Assembly: GCF_022965805.1 (NCBI RefSeq)
Contig: NW_027331363.1
Coordinates: 62,001-126,000 of the forward strand
Direction: 5' to 3'
Origin: Primulina eburnea
Lineage: Eukaryota; Streptophyta; Magnoliopsida; Lamiales; Gesneriaceae
Length of the DNA stretch: 64,000 nt
Below, in pieces: positions 33,171 to 45,524 of the stretch. A program made the translations under genes and the position numbers. The first letter of the stretch is position 1, and the number at the start of each line of letters is the position of its first letter. Below the pieces are notes generated by a model. The model ran no database searches, was not told where the DNA came from, and saw only the letters and a program-made list of their open reading frames with translations.

Positions 33171-34888
33171 TGTAATGCCCAAGATTTTATATCATGTTAA
33201 AATACGATTATAGAGTTTTAATCGAGATAAGTATGGAGTACTAATTTAATGTGATTATCAAAGGGCTATTACGAGATCGAATTAAACCAAGCATATGAAG
33301 TATATAACTTCTCGGACAGAATTGTTGGCGCCCGAGCGGTAAAGATCGACCGCCCGAGCGCCAATGTTGCTGTAATATTCGTCGCGGGCAGAAAGTTCGA
33401 CGCCCGGGCGGTATATTTTTACAGCCCGAGCGCCAAGGGTGCCTTCAGAAATTGTTGCACAGAAACTGCCGCACTCGAGCGGCAGTTTTGCACCGCTCGA
33501 GCGCCTACCGTAATTCACAAAAAGATAACACGTTGCTCGGACATGCAACGTAGAATATATATATGTATATACAGATAAACATTTACAATTCAGAAGAATA
33601 GAAAAGCACCGAGACTTTCCGTGAAAATCCTTACGCCTTTTTATTTCAATCCGTCCGTTAGATTTTAAATCCGACTTCGGTACCGAGTTCCTAGCAATGT
33701 AGGCTACAACTGGACGTAAGTTTTACTACGTTTTAACATGTTGTGAAATTATGATGTTGTTAGAATTGAGTACACCTCATATATGTTGTTCTTGACATGT
33801 TAGACAGCGTAGAATCGAAGTCAGATTAAGAAACGGACTGAATATGGAATTGTTATGATTTTCAGAATGAAATTGAATGAGATGTGATATCAGATTTGTA
33901 CAGGGATTGATTATAAATTATTAGAACTGGTATATACTGGTTTGGTATCGCCGGTATCGCAAGATTGTACGGTTGTACCGTCAGAGTTTGATAAAACAGA
34001 GATGTTGTGATTTGATTAGAATATTGATACAGAATATATTGATATGTCATTGCCAGATTGAGTATTGACAGACCTTGTGTTCGAGACTTCGACAGATTCA
34101 GAGAGACCGCAAGAAAGGTATAAATAAATGTTGAGTCGGGATTGCACAACTCAAGTGAGGTTTGACTTGAGTTTTCCCTAAATCACATACTTTACTTTAT
34201 TGCATTGATATTTGCAGATTATCAGATGTATTGACTTAGAACAGAGTCAGAGTTTGAGTCTAGGGCAGACAGCCTAGCTAGGGCAGAACCGCCGAGTCTT
34301 TCTCAGAACCGATAAGACTCTAGACTTACGGTGTATCGAAGAGCTTCAGATGTAGATCGACGTCTATCTCAGACACATTCGATACAGCATACCAAAGTCT
34401 AAATTAGATTGGGATCCCTAGATTTGAGATAAGATAAGATTAGATCACGAGTCATTGATTCATGTAGTCAGATTAGATACATGTTTTGATGTTGGTTTAT
34501 GCTTTTATATATGTTTTATATGATTGCATTTAATACATTGTTTATACTGGGATATTTATATCTCACCGAAGTTATCCGGCTGTTGTCTTGTTTGTATGTG
34601 TGCATGACAACAGGTGGGACAGGTACAGGGTCACAGAGGTGAAGACAGATCGAGATTAGAGTGGTGATACCGGACTTGGACTAGAGCTAGGGTGTAAACA
34701 CTTGATAGTAGTTGTTGAACCTGAGTATGTATGATTATATATTTTATCAGATTTATACTTTTATACTGATATGTATAGGAGTTTGATTCCATTACCTTCC
34801 GCATTTTAAAAAAAAAATTTAGACCTTGTTTATCTTAATTGATTTAGTCCCAATGATGATTAAGAACATGAGCGTCCGGGTCCCCACA
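33171..34888 (+). repeat. Element C 5' LTR
   Basis: TGTAATGCCC...GTCCCCACA. Three paired GC-rich units (about 33325-33510), each a near-inverted pair of GCCCGAGCG-type cores preceded by a gacagaa- or gcagaa-type phrase, lie upstream of a TATA run (33552-33570). The hairpin block is at 34566-34613. The ORFs at 33282-33548 and 33862-34149 are shadows. Confidence 0.95.
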
Positions 34889-34893
34889 ACAGG

Positions 34894-34905
34894 TGGTATC
34901 AGAGC
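34894..34905 (+). other. Primer-binding site of element C
   Basis: TGGTATCAGAGC, initiator tRNA-Met type, five bases after the LTR end. Confidence 0.95.
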
Positions 34906-35147
34906 AATAGATCGTTTAGATTGAGATAGAAGAGGCTAGTGAGCGGGGTAGATTGAGGTTTCTTTCCTGCTTTTGAATGCTAGCATGTATTACTGCTTTA
35001 TTACATGTTACTTGTTTATCTGATTGGATATAGTAATATGTTTTATTGAGATTGGATCAGTACTGAATCTAGATCAGCAGTAAGATGATCAGAGGAGGAT
35101 TGAAACAGAATTGTTGTATCTGTTACTAATCTATTTGATTATTAGAT

Positions 35148-36191
35148 ATGCCTCCGAGACGAGTACTAGAACAGGGAAGTACATCAAATCCTCCAATGGA
35201 TGTCACTCCGACTCCAATGGAAACGTTATTGAAACGATTTCAATCATTTCATCCACCGACTTTGAAAGGAACAGAGAACGCTGTAGAATGTGAGAGTTGG
35301 CTTGATGATATTGAGATGTTGTTCAAATCCTTGGAGTATACAGATGAGAAGAGGGTGAAATTAATTGGACACCAGTTACACGACGTTGCAAAAGACTGGT
35401 GGATCACGAGGAAGAGAGCCATGGAGCATAGAGGTACGATGATTACCTGGAATATATTTAGAACTGAATTTTATCAACGATTCTTTCCAGTGTCGTACCG
35501 GAAGGATAAGGGGGCGGAATTTGCTAATCTAAAGCAAGGACAGATGAACATAGAGGAGTACGTGTCAAAGTTCTCCTCCTTACTGAAATTTTCTCCACAT
35601 GTGGCTGATAGCGAAGAAGCTACTGCTGACCAGTTCATCAATGGCCTGAACCCCGATATTTTCACATTGGTGAACACAAGGCGACCAGATAATTTTACTG
35701 ATGCCCTGAACAGAGCTAAGGGAGCAGAAGCCGGTCTGATGAGACAGAGAGGGGCTTCATTTGTGCCTCCAGCACCGAGACCACAGCAACCACCTCCCAG
35801 ATTTGAGAGTGGCAGCAGTAGTGGAGGAAAGAAGGAATTTTTGAAAGCTAAGGGAAAGCAATTCAAGAAATCGGGGAGTAGTTCTTCCAGCTCCGGTGGT
35901 TCCAGACTGAGCCAGAGTTACACTGGAGTTTATTGCAAGACTTGTGGAGGAAGACATGCTACTGAGCAATGCCAGGGAGTGACTGGTAGTTGCAATTTCT
36001 GTAAACAGCCGGGGCACTTTGCTAAAGTGTGTCCCCAGAGAGGTTCCCAAAGAGCGCAGGGGGCCGAGTCATCGGGATCAGCAGCACAGACTGAGAGACG
36101 ATCCGCTGTTGTTCATACATTTCAGCCAGCGCCAGCTCAGTCCCAGCAGAGGCCAGGAGGAAGCCAGACAGTTGGTCAGCCTCCTAGATAG
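35148..36191 (+). CDS. Gag of element C (347 codons)
   Basis: The start MPPRRVLEQGSTSNPPMD is 243 bases after the primer site, and the same start context occurs in A. A retrotransposon gag domain spans about residues 45-150 (SWLDDIEMLF, VAKDWWITRKRA, YQRFFPVSYR, LKQGQMNIEEYV). A Gly/Ser- and Lys-rich linker follows, then two zinc knuckles: CKTCGGRHATEQC (263-275, a short x3 variant) and CNFCKQPGHFAKVC (282-295). It ends at TAG 36189-36191, and the downstream pol is in the same frame, so the TAG either separates Gag from Pol or is a mutation of CAG. Confidence 0.93.
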   Translation: MPPRRVLEQGSTSNPPMDVTPTPMETLLKRFQSFHPPTLKGTENAVECESWLDDIEMLFKSLEYTDEKRVKLIGHQLHDVAKDWWITRKRAMEHRGTMITWNIFRTEFYQRFFPVSYRKDKGAEFANLKQGQMNIEEYVSKFSSLLKFSPHVADSEEATADQFINGLNPDIFTLVNTRRPDNFTDALNRAKGAEAGLMRQRGASFVPPAPRPQQPPPRFESGSSSGGKKEFLKAKGKQFKKSGSSSSSSGGSRLSQSYTGVYCKTCGGRHATEQCQGVTGSCNFCKQPGHFAKVCPQRGSQRAQGAESSGSAAQTERRSAVVHTFQPAPAQSQQRPGGSQTVGQPPR

Positions 36192-38132
36192 CAGGCCAGA
36201 GTTTTCGCTTTGACAGAGGAGCAGGCCCAGGAAGCACCAGATGATGTGGTGGCAGGTAACTGTTCTTTATGTGGTTATCCTGCTTACGTATTAATTGATA
36301 CCGGTGCTTCACACACATTTATTTCTGAACGATTTGCATTAAGTCATGCATTGCCTGTAGAGTCTTTAGCTACTGTAGTGTCTGTCTCTTCTCCGTTGGG
36401 GATGGGTTTGATAACCGTGAATTCGGTTAACCATTGTGTGCTACAGTATGACGGGCATGAGATTGAGTTAGATTGCATTGTACTTGGATTGTCTGACTTT
36501 GATTGTATTATCGGTGTTGATATGCTAACCAAGTACAGAGCGATAGTTGATTGTTTCCACAAGATAGTGAGATTCAGACCAGATATGGCTGAAGAGTGGA
36601 AATTTTACGGTAAGGGTTCTAGATCGAGAATTCCTTTAGTATCCGTATTATCTATGACTCGATTGTTACAGAAAGGAGCAGAAGGGTTCCTTGTATATTC
36701 AGTAGATTTACTGAAGTCGAGTCCAGCATTGGCAGATCTGCCAGTGGTACGTGAGTTTGCTGACGTCTTCCCAAATGAGATCTCGGGATTACCTCCAGTT
36801 AGAGAGATAGACTTCAGCATTGAACTGATGCCAGGTACAGTACCGATTTCTAGAGCTCCGTACAGAATGGCACCAGTTGAACTGAAAGAATTGAAGGATC
36901 AGTTGGAAGATTTACTGGCCAAGGGGTACATCAGACCGAGTGTTTCTCCTTGGGGTGCACCAGTATTATTTGTAAGGAAGAAAGATGGTTCGATGAGACT
37001 CTGCATCGACTATCGGCAACTGAACAAGGCAACGATAAAGAATAAATATCCTTTGCCTCGTATAGATGATTTATTCGATCAGTTGCAGGGTTCTTCACTA
37101 TATTCCAAGATCGATTTGAGATCGGGATATCATCAGCTGAGAGTCAGAGATTCTGATATCTCAAAGACCGCATTCAGAACCAGGTATGGGCACCATGAAT
37201 TTATTGTCATGCCGTTTGGTCTGACGAATGCTCCAGCTGTATTCATGGGATTGATGAACCGTATCTTCCAGAAATATCTCGATGATTTTGTGATTATTTT
37301 CATCGATGATATTTTGATTTATTCAAAGAATATGAGTGAGCATGCTGAGCATTTAAGAACTGTGTTACAAATTCTAAGGGCTGAGAAGTTATATGCTAAA
37401 CTGTCGAAATGTGAGTTTTGGCTAAGACATGTAGTATTTCTGGGTCATATTATATCTGGAGATGGTATATCTGTTGATCCCAGTAAGGTGGAAGCCGTGA
37501 TTTCTTGGCCAAGACCAACGTCAGTAACCGAAATACGCAGTTTCATGGGTTTAGCAGGATATTACCGTCGTTTTATTAAAGATTTCTCGAGTATAGCTAA
37601 ACCAATTACTCAGCTGACTCAGAAGAATGCTCCATTTGTTTGGTCTGATGAATGTGAGACCAGTTTTATGGAGTTGAAGAAGAGATTGACCAGTGCACCG
37701 GTGTTGACTATTCCATCCGGTACTGGTGATTTTGTGGTTTATTGCGACGCTTCTCACAGAGGGTTGGGATGTGTGTTGATGCAACGAGGGCATGTTATCG
37801 CTTATGCCTCAAGACAGCTTAAACCACATGAGACCCGCTATCCAATTCATGACCTGGAATTGGCAGCCATTGTCTTTGCATTAAAGATATGGCGACACTA
37901 TCTTTATGGTGAAAAGTTTGTGATATATTCTGATCATAAGAGTTTGAAATATCTGTTTTCACAATCTGAATTGAATATGAGACAGCGAAGATGGCTGGAT
38001 TTGCTTAAAGACTTTGATTGTGAAATCAAATACTATCCGGGAAAGTCTAATGCAGCAGCCGATGCACTGAGTCGAAAGGTATGTTCTTTATCCTTATCGA
38101 CGATAGGTGTTTCAAATTTGATAGAAGACTGA
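36192..38132 (+). CDS. Protease-reverse transcriptase-RNase H of element C
   Basis: It continues the gag frame after TAG, so no start codon is required. The protease motif is [10 protein letters not shown] (Asp at 36297-36299). RT has [15 protein letters not shown] and [10 protein letters not shown] (Asp pair 37305-37310). RNase H has [11 protein letters not shown] (Asp at 37746-37748), [14 protein letters not shown] and [10 protein letters not shown]. All catalytic acids that I can recognise are present. The frame stops at TGA 38130-38132, and reading continues in the same frame afterwards. Confidence 0.95.
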   Translation, partial: QARVFALTEEQAQEAPDDVVAGNCSLCGYPAYVLIDTGASHTFISERFALSHALPVESLATVVSVSSPLGMGLITVNSVNHCVLQYDGHEIELDCIVLGLSDFDCIIGVDMLTKYRAIVDCFHKIVRFRPDMAEEWKFYGKGSRSRIPLVSVLSMTRLLQKGAEGFLVYSVDLLKSSPALADLPVVREFADVFPNEISGLPPVREIDFSIELMPGTVPISRAPYRMAPVELKELKDQLEDLLAKGYIRPSVSPWGAPVLFVRKKDGSMRLCIDYRQLNKATIKNKYPLPRIDDLFDQLQGSSLYSKIDLRSGYHQLRVRDSDISKTAFRTRYGHHEFIVMPFGLTNAPAVFMGLMNRIFQKYLDDFVIIFIDDILIYSKNMSEHAEHLRTVLQILRAEKLYAKLSKCEFWLRHVVFLGHIISGDGISVDPSKVEAVISWPRPTSVTEIRSFMGLAGYYRRFIKDFSSIAKPITQLTQKNAPFVWSDECETSFMELKKRLTSAPVLTIPSGTGDFVVYCDASHRGLGCVLMQRGHVIAYASRQLKPHETRYPIHDLELAAIVFALKIWRHYLYGEKFVIYSDHKSLKYLFSQSELNMRQRRWLDLLKDFDCEIKYYPGKSNAAADALSRKVCSLSLSTIGVSNLIED

Positions 38133-39629
38133 TGTTTGTCTGGATTAGAATTTGAAACAGATTATAGACCGTTGAGACTTTATACGGTGCAAGTAGAACC
38201 AGAGCTGATTATAAGAATTAAGGCAGCTCAGAAAGTCGATCAGAATGTACAGAAATCAGTATCGATGGTTAGAGCAGGACATCGATCAGAGTATCAGGTA
38301 CGTGATAACGTCTTGTACGTGAATCATCGTCTGGTTGTGCCGAATGTTTCAGATTTGAGATGACAGATATTGTCAGAAGCGCACAACAGTCGATTCAGTA
38401 TTCATCCTGGTGGCAGAAAGATGTACAATGATTTGAAAAGACAGTTCTGGTGGAAACAAATGAAGACTGATATCGCCGAATTTGTTTCCAAATGTCTGAA
38501 TTGCCAACAGGTGAAAGCAGAAAGAAAGAAACCAGGAGGATTAATACAGAGCTTGTCCATTCCTGAATGGAAATGGGATCACATTTCTATGGATTTTGTG
38601 ACACAGTTGCCGCGTTCCTCCCGAGGTTGTGATGCGATTTGGGTCGTGATTGACAGATTGACCAAATCCGCAAGTTTTATTCCGTACAAGATGACGTACA
38701 GATTTGACCAAATGGCAGAGATCTATATCAGAGAAGTGGTCAGATTGCATGGAGTGCCGAAGTCGATTGTATCAGATCGTGATCCTCGATTTACTTCGCA
38801 CTTCTGGCACAGTTTGCAGCAGGCTCTCGGTACGAAGTTACATCTGAGTACCGCATATCATCCACAGACCGACGGACAGTCAGAACGGACTATCCAGACA
38901 CTGGAGGATATGCTGAGAGCAGTAGTGCTAGATTTCAGCACTAATTGGCAAGATGCATTGCCTCTTTGTGAGTTTTCGTACAACAACAGCTATCAGACGA
39001 GTATTGAGATGGCTCCTTTTGAAGCGTTGTACGGTAAGAAATGTTGATCCCCTCTCTATTGGGATGATATCTCTGAAGTTCCTGAAATTGGACCAGATAT
39101 GATCAGAGATATGACCGAAAAAGTGAAGCTAATTCAAAAGAAAATGAAGGCAGCACAAGATAGACAGGCCAAATATGCCAACGTTCGACGTAGACCGTTG
39201 GTATTTGACGTAGGAGACCGAGTATTTTTGAAGATCTCACCTTTCAGAGGAATTGTCAGATTTGGCAAGAAAGGGAAACTGTCTCCACGATATATTGGGC
39301 CTTATGCGATTCTCGAAAAGATAGGAGATCGTGCCTATCGACTTGCCCTACCTCCTTCATTATCAGGAATACATGATGTCTTTCATGTATCGTTATTAAG
39401 GAAGTACCTTCCTGATGCTTCACATGCTATTCAACCAGACGAGACCGAGCTGGACGAGACATTGAGTTATGTCGAGAAACCGATTCGGATTATCGATCGT
39501 AAAGAAAAACAGCTCAGAACGAAGATGATTCCACTTGTGAAAGTGCAATGGACTCCTCATGGTGTAGAAGAAGCAACCTGGGAGACTGAATCAGATATGA
39601 GACAAGAATTCCCAGAGTTATTTCGATGA
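38133..39629 (+). pseudogene. Integrase and C-terminal tail of element C (interrupted by TGA codons)
   Basis: Same frame as gag and RT. The zinc-binding region has SIHPGGRKMYNDL and CLNCQQ. The core has [22 protein letters not shown] and GQSERTIQTLEDML, so the Asp-Asp-Glu triad is present. Then come a VFLKISPFRG-type domain and a chromodomain-like tail EEATWETESDMRQEFPELF ending at 39627-39629. In-frame TGA codons at 38361-38363 and 39045-39047 (plus 38130-38132 upstream) break it. There is no frameshift in the whole gag-pol. Confidence 0.93.
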
Positions 39630-39729
39630 TGTAAATTTGTATACAGTTTGTATCTGTATATACTCCTTATTGATACGAATGAAATGCCTGTGATTTCGAG
39701 GACAAAATCGTATCTTAGGGGGGGAGAAA
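39630..39729 (+). other. 3' untranslated part and purine tract of C
   Basis: It contains the post-pol phrase ttcgaggacaaaat, common to plant chromoviruses, and the purine tract AGGGGGGGAGAAA (39717-39729) next to the 3' LTR. Confidence 0.9.
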
Positions 39730-41461
39730 TGTAATGCCCAAGATTTTATATCATGTTAAAATACGATTATAGAGTTTTAATCGAGATAAGTATGGAGTAC
39801 TAATTTAATGTGATTATCAAAGGGCTATTACGAGATCGAATTAAACCAAGCATATGAAGTATATAACTTCTCGGACAGAATTGTTGGCGCCCGAGCGGTA
39901 AAGATCGACCGCCCGAGCGCCAATGTTGCTGTAATATTCGTCGCGGGCAGAAAGTTCGGCGCCCGGGCGGTATATTTTTACAGCCCGAGCGCCAAGGGTG
40001 CCTTCAGAAATTGTTGCACAGAAACTGCCGCGCTCGAGCGGCAGTTTTGCACCGCTCGAGCGCCGACCGTAATTCACAAAAAGATAACACGTTGCTCGGA
40101 CATGCAACGTAGAATATATATATGTATATACAGATAAACATTTACAATTCAGAAGAATAGAAAAGCACCGAGACTTTCCGTGAAAATCCATACGCCTTTT
40201 TATTTCAATCCGTCCGTTAGATTTTAAATCCGACTTCGGTACCGAGTTCCTAGCAATGTAGGCTACAACTGGACGTAAGTTTTACTACGTTTTAACATGT
40301 TGTGAAATTATGATGTTGTTAGAATTGAGTACACGTCATATATGTTGTTCTTGACATGTTAGACAGCGTAGAATCGAAGTCAGATTAAGAAACGGACTGA
40401 ATATGGAATTGTTATGATTTTCAGAATGAAATTGAATGAGATGTGATATCAGATTTGTACAGGGATTGATTATAAATTATTAGAACTGGTATATACTGGT
40501 TTGGTATCGCCGGTATCGCAAGATTGTACGGTTGTACCGTCAGAGTTTGATAAAACAGAGATGTTGTGATTTGATTAGAATATTGATACAGAATATATTG
40601 ATATTTCATTGCCAGATTGACTATTGACAGACCTTGTGTTCGAGACTTCGACAGATTCAGAGAGACCGCAAGAAAGGTATAAATAAATGTTGAGTCGGGA
40701 TTGCACAACTCAAGTGAGGTTTGACTTGAGTTTTCCCTAAATCACATACTTTACTTTATTGCATTGATATTTGCAGATTATCAGATTGATATGTGCATGT
40801 ATTGACTTAGAACAGAGTCAGAGTCTGAGTCTAGGGCAGACAGCCTAGCTAGGCCAGAACCGCCGAGTCTTTCTCAGAACCGATAAGACTCTAGACTTAC
40901 GGTGTATCGAAGAGCTTCAGATGTAGATCGACGTCTATCTCAGACACATTCGGTACAGCATACCAAAGTCTAAATTAGATTGGGATCCCTAGATTTGAGA
41001 TAAGATAAGATTAGATCACGAGTCATTGATTCATGTAGTCAGATTAGATACATGTTTTGATGTTGGTTTATGCTTTTATATATGTTTTATATGATTGCAT
41101 TTAATACATTGTTTATACTAGGATATTTATATCTCACCGGAGTTATCCGGCTGTTGTCTTGTTTGTATGTGTGCATGACAACAGGTGGGACAGGTACAGG
41201 GTCACAGAGGTGAAGACAGATCGAGATTAGAGTGGTGATACCGGACTTGGACTAGAGCTAGGGTGTAAACACTTGATAGTAGTTGTTGAACCTGAGTATG
41301 TATGATTGTATATTTTATCAGATTTATACTTTTATACTGATATGTATAGGAGTTTGATTCCATTACCTTCCGCATTTTAAAAAAAAATTTAGACCCTGTT
41401 TATCTTAATTGATTTAGTCTCAATGATGATTAAGAACATGATTAGCGTCCGGGTCCCCACA
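39730..41461 (+). repeat. Element C 3' LTR
   Basis: Pair of 33171-34888. The GC-rich paired units are at about 39884-40070 and the hairpin CCGGA-GTTA-TCCGG at 41137-41150. ORFs inside are shadows. Confidence 0.96.
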
Positions 41462-42787
41462 CAGTGTAACGACTCCTCATATTGTCTTCGGTTTCCCAAG
41501 TAGTCGCCTCATCGGAATGATTTAACCACTTGACCTTGAACAACTTGTTAACATTTTTCTGTAGTATCCTCTCCTATCAATCTAAAATCTGAATAGACTT
41601 TTTCTCATATGACAGGTTCAGTAATAGCTGAAACGGCTCAAAGCTTAGTACATGTGAAGGATTCGCCATGTATTTCCTTATCATAGAAACGTGGTACATA
41701 TTGTGAACACCTGCCAGATTTGGCGGCAGTGCTACACGATAGGCTAATGTTCCCACCTTTTCAAGGATCTTGAATGGTCCTATGAATCTCGGACTCAACT
41801 TGACTTTCTTCTTGGTTCTCATAACACCCTTCATAGATGTTATTTTTATGAAGACATGATCTCCTATAGCAAACTCTAGGTCCCTTCTTCTCTAGTCAAC
41901 ATGTTTCTTTTGATGAGTCTGAGCAGTTTTCATCCTGTCCGAATTTTGACTACTAATCCACGGTCTGCTGAACAATTTCTGGACACCAATTTCTGATCTC
42001 TCGCCGACCTCATCTCAGTGAATAGGCGATCTGCACTTCCTTCCATATAATTCCTTGCCGGGAGCTATATCTAAAGATGACTGGAAACTGTTGTTATAGG
42101 TGAACTCAACTAGGGGTAGTTTCAATTCCCAATCCCCATGGAAATAAATCACACATGCACTCAGTAGGTCTTCTAAAATCTGTATCATCCTCTTGGACTG
42201 ACCATCTTTAAAAGGATGTAATGTTGTACTGAATAGAAATTTCATCCCCATTGTGAAATGTAAACACTTCCAAAAGGACGAGGTGAACCTCAGATCTCTA
42301 TCAGATATGATGGTAGCTGGGATCCCGTGTAACCTCACTATCTCCCGTATATGAAGCTCTGCATACTGCGACATAGAAAAGGTCGTCTTTATCAACAAAA
42401 AGTGTGTTGACTTAATAAGACTATTAGCGAGTACCTGAATGGTGTTGGATCCTCTGACTGACCTCAACAATCTGACTACGAAATCCATGGTAATATTTTT
42501 CTCATTTCCACTCGAGTATAGGAAGAGGCTTGACCTCCCTGCTGGTCTCTGATACTTTGTTTTCATCTGCTAGCAAGTTAGACATTCAGATATAAAGCAT
42601 TGAATATTTCCTTTCATTCCTTGTCACCAACAAAGCATCTGCAGATCTTTATACATCTCGGTACCTCATGGATTAATGGAATATGGTGTTTTATACGCTT
42701 CTGACAATATATATATCCCTTAATCGCATCATCTCTAGGAACCCAAATACTTCATCTATACCTTACAATCCCATCGTTCACCTATCA
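41462..42787 (-). pseudogene. Element E integrase (minus strand, truncated)
   Basis: From right to left: a degraded zinc region (about 42560-42690), the catalytic core with ITMDFVVRLLRS and IISDRDLRFTSSFW (42566-42015), KLPLVEFTYNNSFQ, a GTLAYRVALPPNLAGVHN segment (41834-41577) and a tail with ATTWETEDNMRSRY near 41480-41510. The integrase glutamate is replaced: the usual GQSER reads GQSKR (near 42190-42205). Several stops occur. The upstream pol is missing; at 42788 the sequence switches to a T-family LTR. Confidence 0.85.
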
Positions 42788-45192
42788 GTATTTTGCGCTC
42801 GAAAGAGGAACGGAGACTGGGGACATTTAAGGAAAAAAAATTATTAAATAGTTATTTTAAATTATTTAATATATGGTGTAAATAAGGGTGATTTCGAAAA
42901 TGGACTTTGTAAGTTATTTTTACTCGTCGGGTCATAAAGTCGGGGGACTTTTTGAGGGTTCATGTAAGGTTTTCAAAAGCGTACATAAAAAAAATATTTT
43001 ACGAGAGTGTTTTTGGGCTCGATGGGACTATTTTAACGTATAATGGCCCTAAAATCCTTTTTAACCTCATTATTTTTAATTAAGAGCCTTTTATACATCC
43101 ATTATTATATTTAACCTACCATCTAAACCCTAATCTCCCTACCCTAAGCATTCAGCCGCCCCTCCCCATTTCAGCAACAGCTCTCTTCAAAATTCAGCAG
43201 CCTACCTCCTCAGGTTTTCTCAACGTTCTTCAAAAGATATCTTCCTCGTCTCTCCGGTGCACATTCCAAGCTATTAACTCTAAGTTTTCTAGCGTAAATA
43301 TCAAAGGCACACACTATATATCATTTTTCTCATCATTCACATCATTATATGCTGATTTGTATGTTTTTACATGAGAAATTCTTAGATCTATCATGTTGAA
43401 TTGGATTTGCATGGTTTTTACACAAAATATGCATGCGTTTTGGCATGTGCTCATGTTTTCCATAGTTTATGTGCAAGGGGTAGCTAGATCTAGGTTCCAA
43501 GGGGCTATAAACGTCGAGATATAAGGTGACTAAGGCTGAGAGTGCATCGGTTCATGTCTATACAAGGAGCCGATCGATTTGAGGCTTGTAGATGTATATC
43601 GGCTAGATCAGGTGGAAAAGGGAGATCAGCCGTGTATGGTTCATTCCAAGGGATAGCTTAGGTCTGGAGTGGTCCATGTCAAGGCCTTGGAATGGTTCGT
43701 GTTCGGCCTGTAGTGAGGCAAAGCATAGATCGAAGCTAGATGGCAGGATAGGGCAAGTTGGTGGCTAGACCAGGTACTTCACGATGGAATCGAGTAAGCT
43801 GCGTTCATGGGGATGATGGCAGTGGTTAGGTCAATCTAGGAGGGTCCTGTGGTGAGCTAGGAGTTGTTGGTTCAAGGCTGGTTCGGTCTAGTTTCGGCTA
43901 GGATCGAACTTGAGGGTTAGGTGCATTAGGGTTTGAAAGTTGCAAGGGGCAGAAATTTCCAGCAAGTGGCAGCCATGTTTAGGGAGGATCTAAATGGCTG
44001 GAATTGTGTTTAGGGGCTGGTAGTGTGTGTATAATTCATGGTTTAAATTAGAGAATATTTGGTTAGGTTTCGGGTTGGTTCATTTAAAATCGGGACCCCG
44101 GTTCAAGTTTTAAAACGGATTGAATAAGTTATGTAACGGGCTTGAGTTACATCTATGAATTGATTGTAAATATGTTTTAATGTGTTTTTGTAGGTTTGGT
44201 TGGCTTCGGATCGAAATTTTGAGGTCCAAGGGTAAAATGGTCAATTACGGTTTCCAAGGGCAAAATGGAAACTTTGCACACGGGACGAGTTTGAAGTCCT
44301 AGCAATGCCTTGATCACCAAAATTGCATGTTTAAAATGTTTATGATTATTGTGAATATGAATTTTTATTAAAATACGGAAAATACGTTGCATGCTTGGTT
44401 TTAAGAAATTGTACGTATATGCAAGATTTTCATAAGTGATGAATATGATGACATGTTTTTTAAGGAAAGGAGTTCGTTGTGACTAATACGAACACGAACA
44501 TGTAAGGCCAAGGATCATTAGATGGGTAATACTGTCGCTCATGTCCTCGCCATCGGGTACCGCTGTTATACATAGATGGATCCATCGACTAGAGCTGATA
44601 CGAAAGTCACAACTAATGATCTGAATTCAATAAAGAAAATGAACACATGTATGTTGATATGATGAGATATGTTATGGACATGTTTATGCTTTGACATGTT
44701 ATGTTTTAGTTCATGCTTTTAAGCTCATTAAATGTATTTTTATTACAGCACTTTTCATTGGTGCATGATACGTATATGTACTTGTTATCACGATTCAGTC
44801 GTGTTGAGTCTTTAGATTCACTAGGTGTGAATGATACATGTGAGCATGATGATGTGAAGACTGGAGGCGCCGAAGACTGAATAGGCAAAGCTGGGGGTGC
44901 GCATGTTAACCCCATGACCATACTTTTTCCGCACATTATATGTTTATCGGTCAAGATAAAAACATTTTTCATTTTATAAATTTTACATCTTTTATATGTT
45001 GATGGTTTGACACGGTTTTGAATGTCACATTTGAGTTATTTGAAAATAGTAGTTTAGGAATTTGACGAGGTTCAATTATTTAATAGCTGTAATTTTATTC
45101 AGTAGTTGAATGATTTTTTAAATGAATGTGTTTGAGTAATTTCGAAATATCTTTCCAAAAAATTCTTGTAGTATTTTAGTATCAGACGTTCA
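42788..45192 (+). repeat. T2: T-family LTR, 5'-truncated
   Basis: It aligns with the T1 LTR from about 9208 to its end (tttttactcgtcgggtcat, ggactttttgagggtt, accatgtttatac-like block). It ends in agtatcagacgttca. It lacks ~170-190 bp of its 5' end and has no pol next to it. The palindrome variant GAGTCTTTAGATTC is at 44806-44819. No gene is supported. Confidence 0.75.
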
Positions 45193-45524
45193 ATTTTGTT
45201 GTGCTGTTCTTACAGCTGAGAACTCATCCTGATTCCTAGATTCAAAGAAATTTAGATAGAGTCTGATTGACAAATTCAGTTCCACAATCGAATCTTATTC
45301 TGTCAATCCCAATTGATTTCTCGTTTAAATGTCTTTTGAATAGTTTTATCAGTTGTGAAGCAGTTTGATCCTTTGATTTGAGAAATATTACCTATGTAAA
45401 ATTTGAGAAATCATTAACAATCACAAATATGTATTTCATTATGTCTAAGCTCATGATTGGTATTGGACTAAATAGATCTATATGCATCAGCTCTAAGCAT
45501 CGGGTTGAAGATTTACTTCCTTTG
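45193..45524 (-). pseudogene. Ty1/copia integrase fragment, C-terminal part
   Basis: Minus-strand reading: a region with LMHIDLFSPIPIMSLD (45519 side), IFVIVNDFSNFTYVIFLKSKDQ, then IDRIRFDCGTEFVNQTL near 45265-45310, the RSDNGTEF-type segment of copia integrase with a change to RFDCG. It continues at 52624 on the other side of element L. Confidence 0.8.

Larger units (their letters stand above)
33171..41461 (+). mobile_element. Element C: full-length, young Ty3 element
   Basis: Target duplication CAGTG at 33166-33170 and 41462-41466. LTRs 33171-34888 and 39730-41461 differ at roughly 1% of bases by eye plus a 12-bp indel. Primer site at 34894-34905, gag-pol in one frame (35148-39629), purine tract at 39717-39729. 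It is inserted in the pol end of element E. It is the best-preserved element in the window. Confidence 0.97.
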
